From Gracilimonas sp017641085 (GTDB taxonomy: Bacteria > Bacteroidota > Rhodothermia > Balneolales > Balneolaceae), in NCBI RefSeq assembly GCF_046115515.1, contig NZ_CP175953.1: a stretch of 64,000 nucleotides of DNA; one strand, 5' to 3'. Each line of letters opens with the position of its first letter. Within the stretch, counting starts at the first letter, position 1. This document shows, piece after piece, positions 1 through 8,323 of this stretch. The notes beneath the pieces were generated by a model. That model searched no databases. It saw nothing but the letters and a program-made list of their open reading frames with translations, and was not told where the DNA came from. The position numbers and the translations under genes were made by a program.

Positions 1-192
1 AACTGGAAGAAGAGAGCAAAGAGGAACAACCGTTCGCTACAAGCGGAATTGAAAGATGTGATAGATTCTCTGGGTAGAACCGATCCGGAAGAAGTAAAAA
101 AAGAAATAAGGGCTACTTTAGAAAAATATAAAGCAGAAGGAAGGCAATTTTCTGACAGCGTTGAACATATACGGGAGATTCGTGACCGGTGA
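1..192 (+). CDS. C-terminal part of a probable antitoxin (partial)
   Basis: An open frame enters from the left edge and ends with TGA at 190-192, leaving 63 charged, helical residues rich in Lys, Glu and Arg. No DNA-binding fold can be recognised in what remains. It overlaps the start of the PIN-domain gene by 11 bp, which is the usual layout of a VapBC-like antitoxin-toxin pair. The antitoxin role is inferred only from this position. The start lies outside the window. Confidence 0.55.
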   Translation, partial: NWKKRAKRNNRSLQAELKDVIDSLGRTDPEEVKKEIRATLEKYKAEGRQFSDSVEHIREIRDR

Positions 193-607
193 TCTAAAAG
201 TTATTGATGCATCTTTAGCGCTGAAGTGGGCTATTAACGAGCAGCATTCAGAAGAAGCATTATCACTCTTGGATGAGTTGGATGTATTCATTTGCCCGGA
301 GGTTTTCTATTTGGAAATTGATGCAGTGTTAACAAAAAGGGTAAGAATTAGAGAATTAGAAGCACAGGAGGCAAAAGAAATAAAAAATAACTTTCGGGCA
401 TTGCCTTGTAAATTGATTTCCCATTCCCAAATTGATGAGATAGCTTTTGATCTTTCCACCTCATTTAACATCAGCTATTTTGATGCTTTGTACCTTTCAA
501 CAGCCTTGAAGTTTAATACGGTTGTTCAAACCGCTGACGTTAGGTTTTTTAATGAGCTTCAAAATACGGATTACAAAAATCACATTGAGAAGATTCAGGG
601 AGTTTAA
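182..607 (+). CDS. PIN-domain protein, probable VapC-type toxin ribonuclease
   Basis: PIN-domain protein of about 141 residues. PIN toxins cleave RNA with Mg2+ held by conserved acidic residues. Here these are Asp in KVIDASLALKW near the N-terminus, Glu in CPEVFYLEI, Asp in SYFDALYLSTAL and Asp in QTADVRFF. I prefer the GTG start at 182: it gives the usual short VapC N-terminus and has GGGAG just upstream. A TTG at 161 would add seven residues. It overlaps the upstream partial antitoxin frame, supporting a toxin-antitoxin pair. The family is clear; the RNA target is not predictable. Confidence 0.82.
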   Translation: MTGDLKVIDASLALKWAINEQHSEEALSLLDELDVFICPEVFYLEIDAVLTKRVRIRELEAQEAKEIKNNFRALPCKLISHSQIDEIAFDLSTSFNISYFDALYLSTALKFNTVVQTADVRFFNELQNTDYKNHIEKIQGV

Positions 608-981
608 CCTCCAATACTACCCAAATGTGTGTGCTTGAAATCATCTGGGAATTTGAGTCCATAGCCAAAAATACGATCAAAGGCAGCATGACTCAAGAAC
701 ACAATTCCTATTGCAATAAGCCATTCTATTTCTGCAAAAAATCCAGCTAGGACAAGCACGATCATTAATCCCTTATGATGGAAGAAATTGTAGATCCATG
801 AACCGATATTCGTGTTAATTAGGTAGGCAGCAAATGAGATATCAGGAAGGAAGAAGAGCAGGGCGAAGATCCACCAACTGTATGATGTAACGAATCCAAA
901 GAGAATTACGGAACCGATGAAGAGTGCGAGTTCTTCAAGATTGAGAAGGAGTTTTAGGTGTTTACTAAGTTCAATATTCAT
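604..981 (-). CDS. DUF4260 family membrane protein
   Basis: A 125-aa hydrophobic protein with three to four membrane segments (roughly residues 17-33, 36-55, 70-95). Its C-terminal signature FDRIFGYGLKFPD followed by HTHLG is typical of the DUF4260 family as I recall it. The family has no established function. The stop overlaps the PIN gene stop by 4 bp in a convergent arrangement, so the two genes are not co-transcribed. The hairpin-forming repeat at 1013-1106 lies upstream of its start. Confidence 0.75.
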   Translation of the reverse strand: MNIELSKHLKLLLNLEELALFIGSVILFGFVTSYSWWIFALLFFLPDISFAAYLINTNIGSWIYNFFHHKGLMIVLVLAGFFAEIEWLIAIGIVFLSHAAFDRIFGYGLKFPDDFKHTHLGSIGG

Positions 982-1012
982 AATGAAGAGTTGTTAATAA
1001 CGTACAAGGGTC

Positions 1013-1106
1013 GATCACAGATTACGCAGACTTCACTGATTAGTTGTAGAATATCGAGTAGATCAAATAAATCAGTGAAATTCCTCAATCATTAAAATCT
1101 GTGATC
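1013..1106. repeat. Nested inverted repeat between genes
   Basis: Two nested pairs of arms are visible. GATCACAGATT (1013-1023) pairs with AATCTGTGATC (1096-1106), and TTCACTGATT (1032-1041) pairs with AATCAGTGAA (1070-1079). The right half closely resembles the sequence at 2001-2038, so this is probably a member of a dispersed palindromic repeat family. It ends directly at the stop side of the paaG-like gene. Confidence 0.7.
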
Positions 1107-1886
1107 CTATTGACCTTTGAACTCCGGTTTCCTTTTCTCCATAAAAGCTTTTACTCCCTCATTGTAATCGTGGGTTTTACCGGCTTCAGCCTGAAGTTTG
1201 GCTTCCAGTTTCATTTGTTCTTCAAGACTGTTTGAAAATCCAGCATTGAATCCGCGTTTGGTAAGCCCAAATCCTTTGGTGGGCATGTTGGCCAGTTTTG
1301 ATGCTATAGCTTTTGCTTCGTCCATGTATTTCCCGGTGGGATAGGCTTTCCAGATCATGCCCATTTCAACGGCTTCTGCTGCAGAGACTTTTTCACCCAA
1401 GAAAGTGAGAGCCGTGGCACGGGCAAGTCCTATGAGTCTGGGTAAAATATAGGTGCCGCCACTGTCCGGGATCAACCCAATTTGTGAGAAGGACTGAATG
1501 AAAGATGCTTCCTCACTGGCAATAACAATATCACAGGCAAGGGCGATGTTGGCTCCGGCTCCGGCAGCTGTTCCGTTTACGGCACAAACCACCGGCTTCT
1601 CCAATTTTCGAATTCCTTTAATTATGGGAATATAGGTGTGATGCACAATTTCACTTAAATCACGATCGGGGTCGTTTGAGACTTCCGTTGCCTCTGCTAA
1701 ATCCTGTCCGGCACAAAAGGCACGTCCCTCACCGGTAAGTAACACGCAGCGTACTTCATCATCTGATTCGGCGCGATGGAGGGCTTCTTTGAGCTGATTG
1801 GCCATTTCGAAGATAAAGCTGTTGAGCTTGTCGGGGCGGTTCAGGGTGATGGTGAAAATGCCATTACTTAAAGTAGTCTGAATCAC
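1107..1886 (-). CDS. paaG: Enoyl-CoA hydratase/isomerase, PaaG-like ring-epoxide isomerase
   Basis: A 259-aa crotonase-fold enzyme. Oxyanion-hole motifs are CAGQDL (58-63) and NGTAAGAGA (104-112). QIGLIPDSGG (135-144) carries an acidic residue in the region used by PaaG-type isomerases. PaaG converts the 1,2-epoxide of phenylacetyl-CoA into the oxepin form before hydrolytic ring opening. Position immediately downstream of paaABCD on the same strand supports paaG over a generic enoyl-CoA hydratase. The gap to paaD is about 150 bp and contains a palindrome-family repeat, so it may have its own promoter. PaaF/PaaB-type hydratase is the alternative call. Confidence 0.82.
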   Translation of the reverse strand: MIQTTLSNGIFTITLNRPDKLNSFIFEMANQLKEALHRAESDDEVRCVLLTGEGRAFCAGQDLAEATEVSNDPDRDLSEIVHHTYIPIIKGIRKLEKPVVCAVNGTAAGAGANIALACDIVIASEEASFIQSFSQIGLIPDSGGTYILPRLIGLARATALTFLGEKVSAAEAVEMGMIWKAYPTGKYMDEAKAIASKLANMPTKGFGLTKRGFNAGFSNSLEEQMKLEAKLQAEAGKTHDYNEGVKAFMEKRKPEFKGQ

Positions 1887-2000
1887 GGATCTGGCAGATT
1901 AAAGGATTAAATGGATTTTAGTTTGAGATGAAGTTATAGAATGAGGGCCTTTTCACAAAAAATTGTTATCCAAATAATTGGAGTAACTACTGAATGCAAA

Positions 2001-2038
2001 AAATCAGTGAAATCCGCACAATCCCAAAATCCGTGCTC
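2001..2038. repeat. Second copy of the AATCAGTGAAAT repeat
   Basis: The segment matches the right half of the repeat at 1070-1106: it shares AATCAGTGAAAT, CAATC and AAAATC in the same order with a few substitutions. It sits just past the paaD stop codon. Read with 1013-1106, it shows a dispersed family rather than chance similarity. Confidence 0.55.
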
Positions 2039-2543
2039 ATATACACTTAAAATGCTCGAAGGGCTGATCGCAGTTATTACAGAAATACTGAGATTTGCAG
2101 GCTGTAGATCCGAATTGACTTACCAGCTCTGTCTCGAATGAATCACAAAAAGGGCAGGGAATAACTTTAGTGCTGGAAAGGCTTTTCAGGAAATCTTCTT
2201 CCTCTTCGGATTTTTCCGGAGGGGCAATACCATAATCTTTCAGCTTTGATTTTGCCTCGTCGGTCATCCAGTCGGTGGTCCAGGTCTCAGCGAAGTCGAG
2301 TTTAACGGAATAGTTTTCAACGTGACGTTCTTCCAGCTTCTCATTTACGAGCTTCTCAATGGCGTTCATGGCCGGGCAACCGGAGTAAGTGGGGGTGATT
2401 TTAACTAATACTTGCCCATCTTCAACCTCAACTTTTCGGGCAATACCCATCTCCACGATATTCAATACAGGAATTTCGGGATCGGTAACCTCTTTGAGGT
2501 ACTCCCAAATCTGCTCCTTAGTGTGTAGCTGGATTGTTGACAT
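2037..2543 (-). CDS. paaD: Phenylacetyl-CoA epoxidase subunit PaaD (PaaJ)
   Basis: A 168-aa protein with an N-terminal MIP18/DUF59 domain (DPEIPVLN at 21-28, SGCPAM near 54-59) and a C-terminal zinc- or Fe-S-type cysteine cluster (CPFC 130-133, C149, CNNC 155-158). PaaD is required for an active PaaABCE monooxygenase and is thought to assist Fe-S or di-iron maturation. It follows paaC on the minus strand, separated by about 100 bp that can fold into a long hairpin. Length and domain order match the family. Confidence 0.92.
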   Translation of the reverse strand: MSTIQLHTKEQIWEYLKEVTDPEIPVLNIVEMGIARKVEVEDGQVLVKITPTYSGCPAMNAIEKLVNEKLEERHVENYSVKLDFAETWTTDWMTDEAKSKLKDYGIAPPEKSEEEEDFLKSLSSTKVIPCPFCDSFETELVSQFGSTACKSQYFCNNCDQPFEHFKCI

Positions 2544-2559
2544 TATTTATGCCTTAGTA

Positions 2560-2641
2560 ATGAGTAGTGAGGATTGAGATATGAGTTGCAAGTCATAAAT
2601 TTTGAAAACTAACGACTCAAAACTCATTCCTCACTACTCAT
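2560..2641. repeat. Long hairpin between paaC and paaD
   Basis: ATGAGTAGTGAGGA (2560-2573) pairs with TCCTCACTACTCAT (2628-2641), and inside it ATGAGTT (2581-2587) pairs with AACTCAT (2621-2627). It fills the whole paaC-paaD gap. It has no T-run typical of an intrinsic terminator. It could be a mobile palindrome or an RNA-processing site that separates the two cistrons. Confidence 0.7.
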
Positions 2642-2648
2642 ATGAATT

Positions 2649-3434
2649 TCATTTCCACTCCGCATCGGGATAGGAACGTCGCAGGAACTGCATCTGGGCT
2701 AATAAATGTCCCAAATGTTCGGTGTGAATTCCCTTTCGGCTTCCGCTCATCATAAACTGATCCCAATCTGTAACCGTGAGTGTGGCTTCCGTTAGAGTAT
2801 CTTCCACCAGTTTCTTGAATTCCTTCCTGAACTCAGATGAATCAATTGCGATTCCTTCTTTCATTAATAAATCGTCAACCTCATCCATATAGAACAGCTC
2901 ATCGAGGTACATCCACAACTCATCGAAGGATTCCTGAATGCGATTATGGCTTTCCTCGGTTCCGTCACCCAGGCGCAATACCCACTCCCGGCTGTGCCGC
3001 AGGTGATATTTTATTTCTTTGAGATGCTTGCTGATCATTCCGGAAAATTGCTCGTCATCAGCTTCTTTCAGTCGCTCGTATTGGAAGTAACTGAAAGCAC
3101 TGAACAAAAATTGTCGGGCTATGGTAAATCCGAAATCACCTTTGGGTAATTCGCAAAGCTGTAGGTTGGTGAAGTCACGGTCATCCCGGAAGAAAGCAAA
3201 GTGATCCTCATCATGGCCTTCACCCTCAACTTCAGCGGCATATTCATATAAGGCGGTGGCGTGTCCGATTAAATCCAGCGAGATGTTAGCCAATGCCAGG
3301 TCTTCTTCAAGCTGTGGGCCGTGTCCACACCATTCAGCGTTGCGCTGTCCTAAAATCAAACGGTCGTCGGCTAGCCTCAACAGGTATGTTAAAAAGGCTT
3401 GTTGCTTAGTCAATTCTTTGGTAGCTGTACTCAT
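2649..3434 (-). CDS. paaC: Phenylacetyl-CoA epoxidase subunit PaaC
   Basis: A 261-aa ferritin-like protein. PaaC is the structural partner of the catalytic PaaA subunit in the PaaAC core. Landmarks are the N-terminal LRLADDRLILGQRNAEWCG and the helix with KYHLRHSREWVLRLGDGT around residues 125-155. The start overlaps the paaB stop by 4 bp (translational coupling). Length is normal for the family. Confidence 0.94.
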   Translation of the reverse strand: MSTATKELTKQQAFLTYLLRLADDRLILGQRNAEWCGHGPQLEEDLALANISLDLIGHATALYEYAAEVEGEGHDEDHFAFFRDDRDFTNLQLCELPKGDFGFTIARQFLFSAFSYFQYERLKEADDEQFSGMISKHLKEIKYHLRHSREWVLRLGDGTEESHNRIQESFDELWMYLDELFYMDEVDDLLMKEGIAIDSSEFRKEFKKLVEDTLTEATLTVTDWDQFMMSGSRKGIHTEHLGHLLAQMQFLRRSYPDAEWK

Positions 3435-3733
3435 GATCTTTTCTTTACGGCTCTTGGTACACTGTAAAACTGAGGGTGTCGGTAGGGTTTGTCGTTGGCC
3501 GGGTCGAAAAACGGACCCATATCTTCAGGTGTGGAAGCGGTTATGTATTTCGATTCAACCACCCAGATACTTACGCCTTCATTTCTACGTGTGTAGGTAT
3601 CCCGAGCATTTTGCAAAGCCATTTCTTTGTCCGAAGCATGTAAGCTTCCGGCATGCTCATGGGGTTTCCCGGATTTTGGTTGAGTGAAAACCTCCCACAG
3701 AGGCCAATTGTCTTTGTTGTTTTCTTCTGACAT
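3431..3733 (-). CDS. paaB: Phenylacetyl-CoA epoxidase subunit PaaB
   Basis: A 100-aa protein with the family pattern WPLWEVFTQPKSGKPHEHAGSL near the start (positions 10-31) and ARDTYTRRNEGVSIWVV in the middle. PaaB bridges PaaAC heterodimers in the epoxidase complex. The stop overlaps the paaC start by 4 bp, so the two are translated together. It lies 94 bp downstream of paaA. That gap contains repeats of a CTCAG/ATTC-type motif (about 3765-3820). Confidence 0.93.
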   Translation of the reverse strand: MSEENNKDNWPLWEVFTQPKSGKPHEHAGSLHASDKEMALQNARDTYTRRNEGVSIWVVESKYITASTPEDMGPFFDPANDKPYRHPQFYSVPRAVKKRS

Positions 3734-3827
3734 TAATAATCTGTTTTCGAAGTTAAGAAAGGAGTCAAAACTCAGTATTCAGTCGTCAGAATATTCTGAG
3801 TTCAGACTGCTGTGTTCTGAGTTCTAA

Positions 3828-4772
3828 TCACGATGCCTTTTCCTGGCTCAATTTCTTTTTGCGGGCGTAAGCATTTGCAGCTTCACGAACCCACTCACCA
3901 TCTTCATGAGCTTTACGGCGGGCTTTTATTCGATCCCGGTTCATGATGCCATTACCTTTAACCACGTTCCAAAATTCATCCCACGGAATGTCGCCGAAGT
4001 CCCAATGACCGGTTTCTTCATTATATTCAAGGTCCGGATCGGGCAGGGTTACGCCTATAGCTTCCGCTTCCATCACCATGCGATCCACAAAATGCTGACG
4101 CAGCTCATCATTGGTTTTCAGTTTTACCTGCCATTTAATGAGTTCGGCACTGTTTGGGGAATCAGAATCGTGCGGACCAAACATCATCAGGCTTGGCCAC
4201 CACCAGCGGTTAACAGAATCCTGGGCCATTTTTTGTTGCTCAGGAGTTCCATCCGCCATTTTGGCGAGCATCTCATACCCTTGTTTCTTATGAAAGCTTT
4301 CTTCCTTACAGATACGAACATTCGCCCGGGAGTAAGGACCGTAAGAAGAACGGGCCAGCATGGTTTGATTTACGATGGCCGCTCCATCTACCAGCCAGCC
4401 AATGGCGCAAATATCGGCATAGGTCATAGTTGGGTAGTTGAAAATGCTGGAATACTTAGCGCTGCCATATAGATACTGATCAACAAGTTCGCTGCGATCA
4501 ATGCCAAGCGTTTCGGTTGCACTATATAAATAGAGTCCGTGCCCGGCTTCGTCCTGAACTTTGGCTAAAAGCACCAATTTTCTTTTCAGTGATGGAGCCC
4601 GTTCAATCCAGTTTCCTTCCGGTAACATACCCACAATTTCGGAGTGAGCATGCTGGCTCATCATCCTGATTAATTGCTGCCGATACCGTTCGGGCATCCA
4701 GTCTTTGGGCTCTATTTTTTCTCCCGCATCAATGCGGGCTTGAAATTCGTCTAACTTTTCTTGGTTTTCCAT
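3828..4772 (-). CDS. paaA: Phenylacetyl-CoA epoxidase catalytic subunit PaaA
   Basis: A 314-aa di-iron oxygenase subunit that epoxidises the ring of phenylacetyl-CoA. Di-iron ligand motifs of the ferritin-like fold are visible: Glu45 in HSEIVG, EAGH (75-78), and EESFH (157-161). It is the first gene of the minus-strand order paaA-paaB-paaC-paaD-paaG. The 240-bp region upstream of it, up to the divergent membrane-protein gene, should hold the operon promoter. The reductase gene paaE is not present in the window. Confidence 0.95.
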   Translation of the reverse strand: MENQEKLDEFQARIDAGEKIEPKDWMPERYRQQLIRMMSQHAHSEIVGMLPEGNWIERAPSLKRKLVLLAKVQDEAGHGLYLYSATETLGIDRSELVDQYLYGSAKYSSIFNYPTMTYADICAIGWLVDGAAIVNQTMLARSSYGPYSRANVRICKEESFHKKQGYEMLAKMADGTPEQQKMAQDSVNRWWWPSLMMFGPHDSDSPNSAELIKWQVKLKTNDELRQHFVDRMVMEAEAIGVTLPDPDLEYNEETGHWDFGDIPWDEFWNVVKGNGIMNRDRIKARRKAHEDGEWVREAANAYARKKKLSQEKAS

Positions 4773-5016
4773 GGTGTGAATATACGATTTTTTTGGAAGC
4801 GCTTTTCAATCCTGACAACAGGAATTTAAAAAGAGTAGTTCGGGAATTGAAATGAAAAGTGATTACGATGTAGTATCCTAAACTGGTTAGCTGTAAAATG
4901 GCTTGTGGATATTAAAATGCTTTAGGGTTGTAACGAAAAGCGGTTTAAATACTCTTTTTCGTGTGGAATATTAGCAGTTTGAATGGTAACGTTGATTAGG
5001 AAAAAAGAAGGGTGCT

Positions 5017-5397
5017 ATGAAAGATGTTCCAAAAAAAATATCTCGGTTAGTAATATGGCTGATCAGTCTGTTCGGAATTATTTTATTTGTGAATCCGCTT
5101 CGGGATGGACTAAGCATTTCACAAAGAATAGTGCTTATAGCATTGTGTCTGCTATTTGGCGTTGTTCCAGTAGCAATGCGCAGGACTAAGTCACTTCAAG
5201 AAATTGTTGAAGACGAGAAAAGTATGACTTTGCTTGGTTTGGGTTGCTTGATGCTGATCTATTGTATTTCCGAGTCTTTTTATTATGAATTCTTTTCTAA
5301 AGAAGCATTGCTGGCTTGGTTTGCGGGAATTATTAGTTTTGCTTTTTCGATCATACTTATCGTAGCTCCAGGAAATAATCAAAAACTGAGTTTATAG
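5017..5397 (+). CDS. Small membrane protein of unknown function
   Basis: A 126-aa protein with four likely membrane helices (about residues 9-28, 35-52, 68-87 and 96-118) and short polar loops. No family is recognised. It is transcribed divergently from paaA, with a shared upstream region of about 240 bp. The coding call rests on its consistent hydrophobic pattern and its ATG start; the antisense frame in this stretch is a shadow. Confidence 0.6.
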   Translation: MKDVPKKISRLVIWLISLFGIILFVNPLRDGLSISQRIVLIALCLLFGVVPVAMRRTKSLQEIVEDEKSMTLLGLGCLMLIYCISESFYYEFFSKEALLAWFAGIISFAFSIILIVAPGNNQKLSL

Positions 5398-5435
5398 GTA
5401 AATGATGTAAAGCAAAAAATGCCTGTCTTTACATC

Positions 5436-5600
5436 GTTGCGAAGAACCACCTTTGCAACGCAACTTGAGAAGCTCGGGCTTCCTGATACTGTTAAGAGCC
5501 AGTCTACCCGGAAACCACAATACTGGAAGCTGGAGCTTCCCGGAAGGAGTGTTGCAGCCGGAAAGCCAATAATCGAGTAGCATTTCGCGAAATCTCCTGC
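5436..5600. repeat. REP-like region with small GC-rich hairpins
   Basis: The gap between the membrane protein and hppD is richer in G and C than usual for this genome's gaps and contains compact palindromes. The clearest is GGAAGCT-GG-AGCTTCC (5525-5540); GAAGCTCGGGCTTC lies about 60 bp earlier. GAAGCTNNAGCTTC-type hairpins resemble REP elements spread by RAYT/Y1 transposases. An antisense open frame across it looks like an artefact of this composition. Confidence 0.45.
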
Positions 5601-5674
5601 CGTGCAAATTTTTACTCTTATGGAAGCGCTTTTTATTTTGTACTTTCATGGGTGAGTAAAGATTAAGTAAAAGC

Positions 5675-6817
5675 ATGGATATGGCGAACCAATCAGATAC
5701 CCTGGACCGACCCCTCGAAGAGAAATTTGATGATCATCTTGGCTTACAGGATGTGGACTATGTGGAACATTATGTGAACAACGCCAAGCAGGCGGCTCAT
5801 TTTTATATCACCACTTTTGGGTTTGAGATGAAGGCCTATTCGGGATTAGAAACGGGTATTCGCGACCGGGCTTCTTATTACCTGGAACAGGGGAATATCC
5901 GGTTTGTCATTTCGGCTCCGCTAAACAGCGGTTCACCCATTGCAGAGTTTGTTCAAAAGCATGGGGACGGCATCAAAGATATTGCCATGCATGTGGAAGA
6001 TGTGGACCGGGCGTTTAATGAATCGGTGAAAAGGGGTGCTGAGCCGGTTTTGGAGCCTCATGATATGAAGGACGAACACGGTACCATCCGCAAGGCAGCC
6101 ATTAAAACGTACGGAGATGTGATCCACTCTTTTATAGACCGGTCGAACTACAACGGCTTGTTCATGCCGGGATTTCAAGCTAAGGAAAGCCTGGTAAAAG
6201 CAGACCCGGTTGGTGTTGAGTTTGTGGATCACTGTGTAGGAAACGTGGAGCTGGGCCGAATGGAAGACTGGGTGGACTTTTACCGGGATGTGCTGGGCTT
6301 CACCCAATATATTAGTTTTGATGACAAAGACATCTCTACCGAATATTCAGCGTTGATGAGCCGTGTGATGGCCGGTGGGCGCGGGATGATAAAATTCCCG
6401 ATCAATGAGCCGGCAGAAGGAAAGAAGAAATCCCAGATTGAAGAATACCTGGATTTCTTCGAAGGGCCGGGCGTGCAGCACGTAGCTCTGCTGACCGGTG
6501 ATATCATCGATACCGTAGGAAAGCTGAGAGATCGCGGCGTTGAATTCCTGAAAGTGCCCACTACCTATTATGAAGAATTGGAAGACCGGGTGGGTAAAAT
6601 TGATGAGCCTATCGACAAGCTGGAAGATTTGGGAATTCTGGTTGACCGCGATGATGAAGGATACCTGCTTCAGATTTTCACCAAGCCGGTAGTGGATCGG
6701 CCAACTTTATTCTTTGAAATCATTCAGCGAAAAGGAGCCCGCGGTTTCGGAAAAGGAAACTTCAAAGCCCTATTCGAAGCCATCGAACGCGAACAAGACG
6801 CCAGAGGCAACCTTTAA
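5675..6817 (+). CDS. hppD: 4-hydroxyphenylpyruvate dioxygenase
   Basis: A 380-aa Fe(II) dioxygenase of the vicinal-oxygen-chelate fold. It converts 4-hydroxyphenylpyruvate to homogentisate in tyrosine catabolism. The 2-His-1-Glu iron site is visible: His186 in VDHCVGN, His269 in GVQHVAL, Glu348 in LFFEIIQR. The C-terminal helix containing RGARGFGKGNFKALFEAIE-type sequence closes the active site in this family. It is followed 84 bp later by hmgA, the next step of the pathway. The ATG at 5681 is an alternative start two codons in. Confidence 0.97.
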   Translation: MDMANQSDTLDRPLEEKFDDHLGLQDVDYVEHYVNNAKQAAHFYITTFGFEMKAYSGLETGIRDRASYYLEQGNIRFVISAPLNSGSPIAEFVQKHGDGIKDIAMHVEDVDRAFNESVKRGAEPVLEPHDMKDEHGTIRKAAIKTYGDVIHSFIDRSNYNGLFMPGFQAKESLVKADPVGVEFVDHCVGNVELGRMEDWVDFYRDVLGFTQYISFDDKDISTEYSALMSRVMAGGRGMIKFPINEPAEGKKKSQIEEYLDFFEGPGVQHVALLTGDIIDTVGKLRDRGVEFLKVPTTYYEELEDRVGKIDEPIDKLEDLGILVDRDDEGYLLQIFTKPVVDRPTLFFEIIQRKGARGFGKGNFKALFEAIEREQDARGNL

Positions 6818-6837
6818 TCAATTTAAAATTCAAGATT

Positions 6838-6875
6838 AAAAATTAAGAATTGGAGTGAGCCAATTTTAAATTTTT
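6838..6875. repeat. AT-rich inverted repeat between hppD and hmgA
   Basis: AAAAATTAAGAATTGG (6838-6853) pairs with CCAATTTTAAATTTTT (6860-6875), 14 of 16 bases matching, loop of six. It occupies the middle of the hppD-hmgA gap. Its TTAAGAATTGG core recalls the left end of the inverted-repeat element at 26412. It has no clear terminator T-run directed at either gene. Confidence 0.55.
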
Positions 6876-6901
6876 AACTTTTCATTTTTAATTCAGAAGT
6901 C

Positions 6902-8059
6902 ATGTACTACCACGCATTAGGGAAAATCCCGCATAAACGTCACACCATTTTTCGTCGTCCGGATGGAGAGCTATATACGGAAGAACTTTTCGGGGCGGAG
7001 GGTTTCCACGGAAACAGTTCGTTGCTCTATCACCATCATATGCCTACACGGGTGGTTAAAATTGAAGAAGGGGCAGAGGTTGTTGTTAAAAAAGCGGATG
7101 AAAAAACGCTCCGGCATCGCTTACTGAAGACGAAGGACGTCCCTGCCGGCGGAGATCCCATTACCGGTCGTAAAGTGCTGATGTTCAATAACGACATTCA
7201 GATTGGAACAGCCCGCCCTAACGGAAATATGGATTATTTCTATCGCAATGGGGAACATGATGAGCTGATTTTTATCCACGAAGGCGAGGGACATATACAG
7301 TCTGTTTTCGGCCGGCTCGATTTTGGCTATGGCGACTATATTTTCCTTCCCCGCGGAACCACCTATCAAATGAGTTTTGAGACGGATGAAAATCGGTTCC
7401 TGTTTGCTGAATCCACCGGGCCTATTGAATTCCCTAAGCGTTACCTGTCTGAAATGGGGCAGTTTATGGAGAATTCTCCCTTCTGTGAGCGGGATTTCCG
7501 GCTTCCTTCCGAGCAGCTTTTCTTCCCGGAAGAAGGCGAGTTTGAAGTGCGTATTAAAAAAGGAGGGCGTTTTCATCATTACACCTTTGATCATCACCCC
7601 TGTGATGTAGTCGGTTGGGATGGATATCTGTATCCGTGGATTTTCAACATTAAAGATTTTGAGCCGATCACCGGACGTATCCATCAGCCGCCACCGGTTC
7701 ACCAAACCTTCCGTGGTCACAATTACGTGGTATGCAGTTTCTGTCCGCGTAAATTCGATTATCATCCCGAATCCATTCCGGCACCTTACAACCACTCCAA
7801 TGTAGATTCTGATGAAATGATCTATTATGTGGAGGGGGATTTCATGAGCCGGGAAGGAATTGGCTATGCGGATATTACTTTACATCCCGGGGGCATCCCA
7901 CATGGACCTCAACCCGGTAAAGCCGAAGCGAGTATTGGAGCCGAAGAAACCGATGAATATGCGGTTATGATAGACACTTTCCACCCGATGTATGTAACCG
8001 AAGAGGCCATGCGATTAGATGACCCGAGTTATCCGTATTCCTGGATTGAAGATAAGTAA
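6902..8059 (+). CDS. hmgA: Homogentisate 1,2-dioxygenase
   Basis: A 385-aa cupin-fold, iron-dependent ring-cleaving dioxygenase that turns homogentisate into maleylacetoacetate. The C-terminal metal and substrate region holds NHSNVDSDEMIYYVEGDF followed by LHPGGIPHGPQPG, the characteristic His/Glu/His set. It is a little shorter than the 430-440-aa Pseudomonas and human enzymes, which is common among Bacteroidota homologues. It directly follows hppD. Fumarylacetoacetase and maleylacetoacetate isomerase genes are not in the window. Confidence 0.95.
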   Translation: MYYHALGKIPHKRHTIFRRPDGELYTEELFGAEGFHGNSSLLYHHHMPTRVVKIEEGAEVVVKKADEKTLRHRLLKTKDVPAGGDPITGRKVLMFNNDIQIGTARPNGNMDYFYRNGEHDELIFIHEGEGHIQSVFGRLDFGYGDYIFLPRGTTYQMSFETDENRFLFAESTGPIEFPKRYLSEMGQFMENSPFCERDFRLPSEQLFFPEEGEFEVRIKKGGRFHHYTFDHHPCDVVGWDGYLYPWIFNIKDFEPITGRIHQPPPVHQTFRGHNYVVCSFCPRKFDYHPESIPAPYNHSNVDSDEMIYYVEGDFMSREGIGYADITLHPGGIPHGPQPGKAEASIGAEETDEYAVMIDTFHPMYVTEEAMRLDDPSYPYSWIEDK

Positions 8060-8124
8060 AGTTCAATTCTGACTGGTGACGATCGCTCTGCGTGGTCACC
8101 AAATTTGCTCCGAGCAAATAAAAA

Positions 8125-8160
8125 ATCCCGGTAATCCATAAATCCTGCGAATCAAGGTTC
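8125..8160. repeat. Possible diverged copy of the AATCC-type repeat
   Basis: The gap after hmgA (8060-8323) contains AATCCCGGTAATCC and AAATCCTGCGAATC, resembling the family at 1070-1106 and 2001-2038 but more diverged. The rest of the gap is AT-rich with ACCTAAAACC-like direct repeats (about 8237-8262). I see no gene in it. Confidence 0.35.
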
Positions 8161-8323
8161 AAAATTAGCTTCTGAACCATGATTTCAATGATTAAAGGAT
8201 TAGCAAGATTACTAAACTCAGACTCGAACTACTAACACCTAAAACCTAACACCTACACCTTGTAACTAATCCCTATCCTCTCCATATTCCCGCCCATCTA
8301 TTTTTAAATTTCAAAACTCTGTC

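Noticed and set aside
1941..2141. Short plus-strand frame between paaG and paaD
   Set aside because: It covers the repeat and the antisense of paaD; no family features.
5392..5676. Antisense 94-residue open frame upstream of hppD
   Set aside because: It consists of REP-like palindromic DNA, has no recognisable domain and overlaps the hppD promoter; composition artefact.
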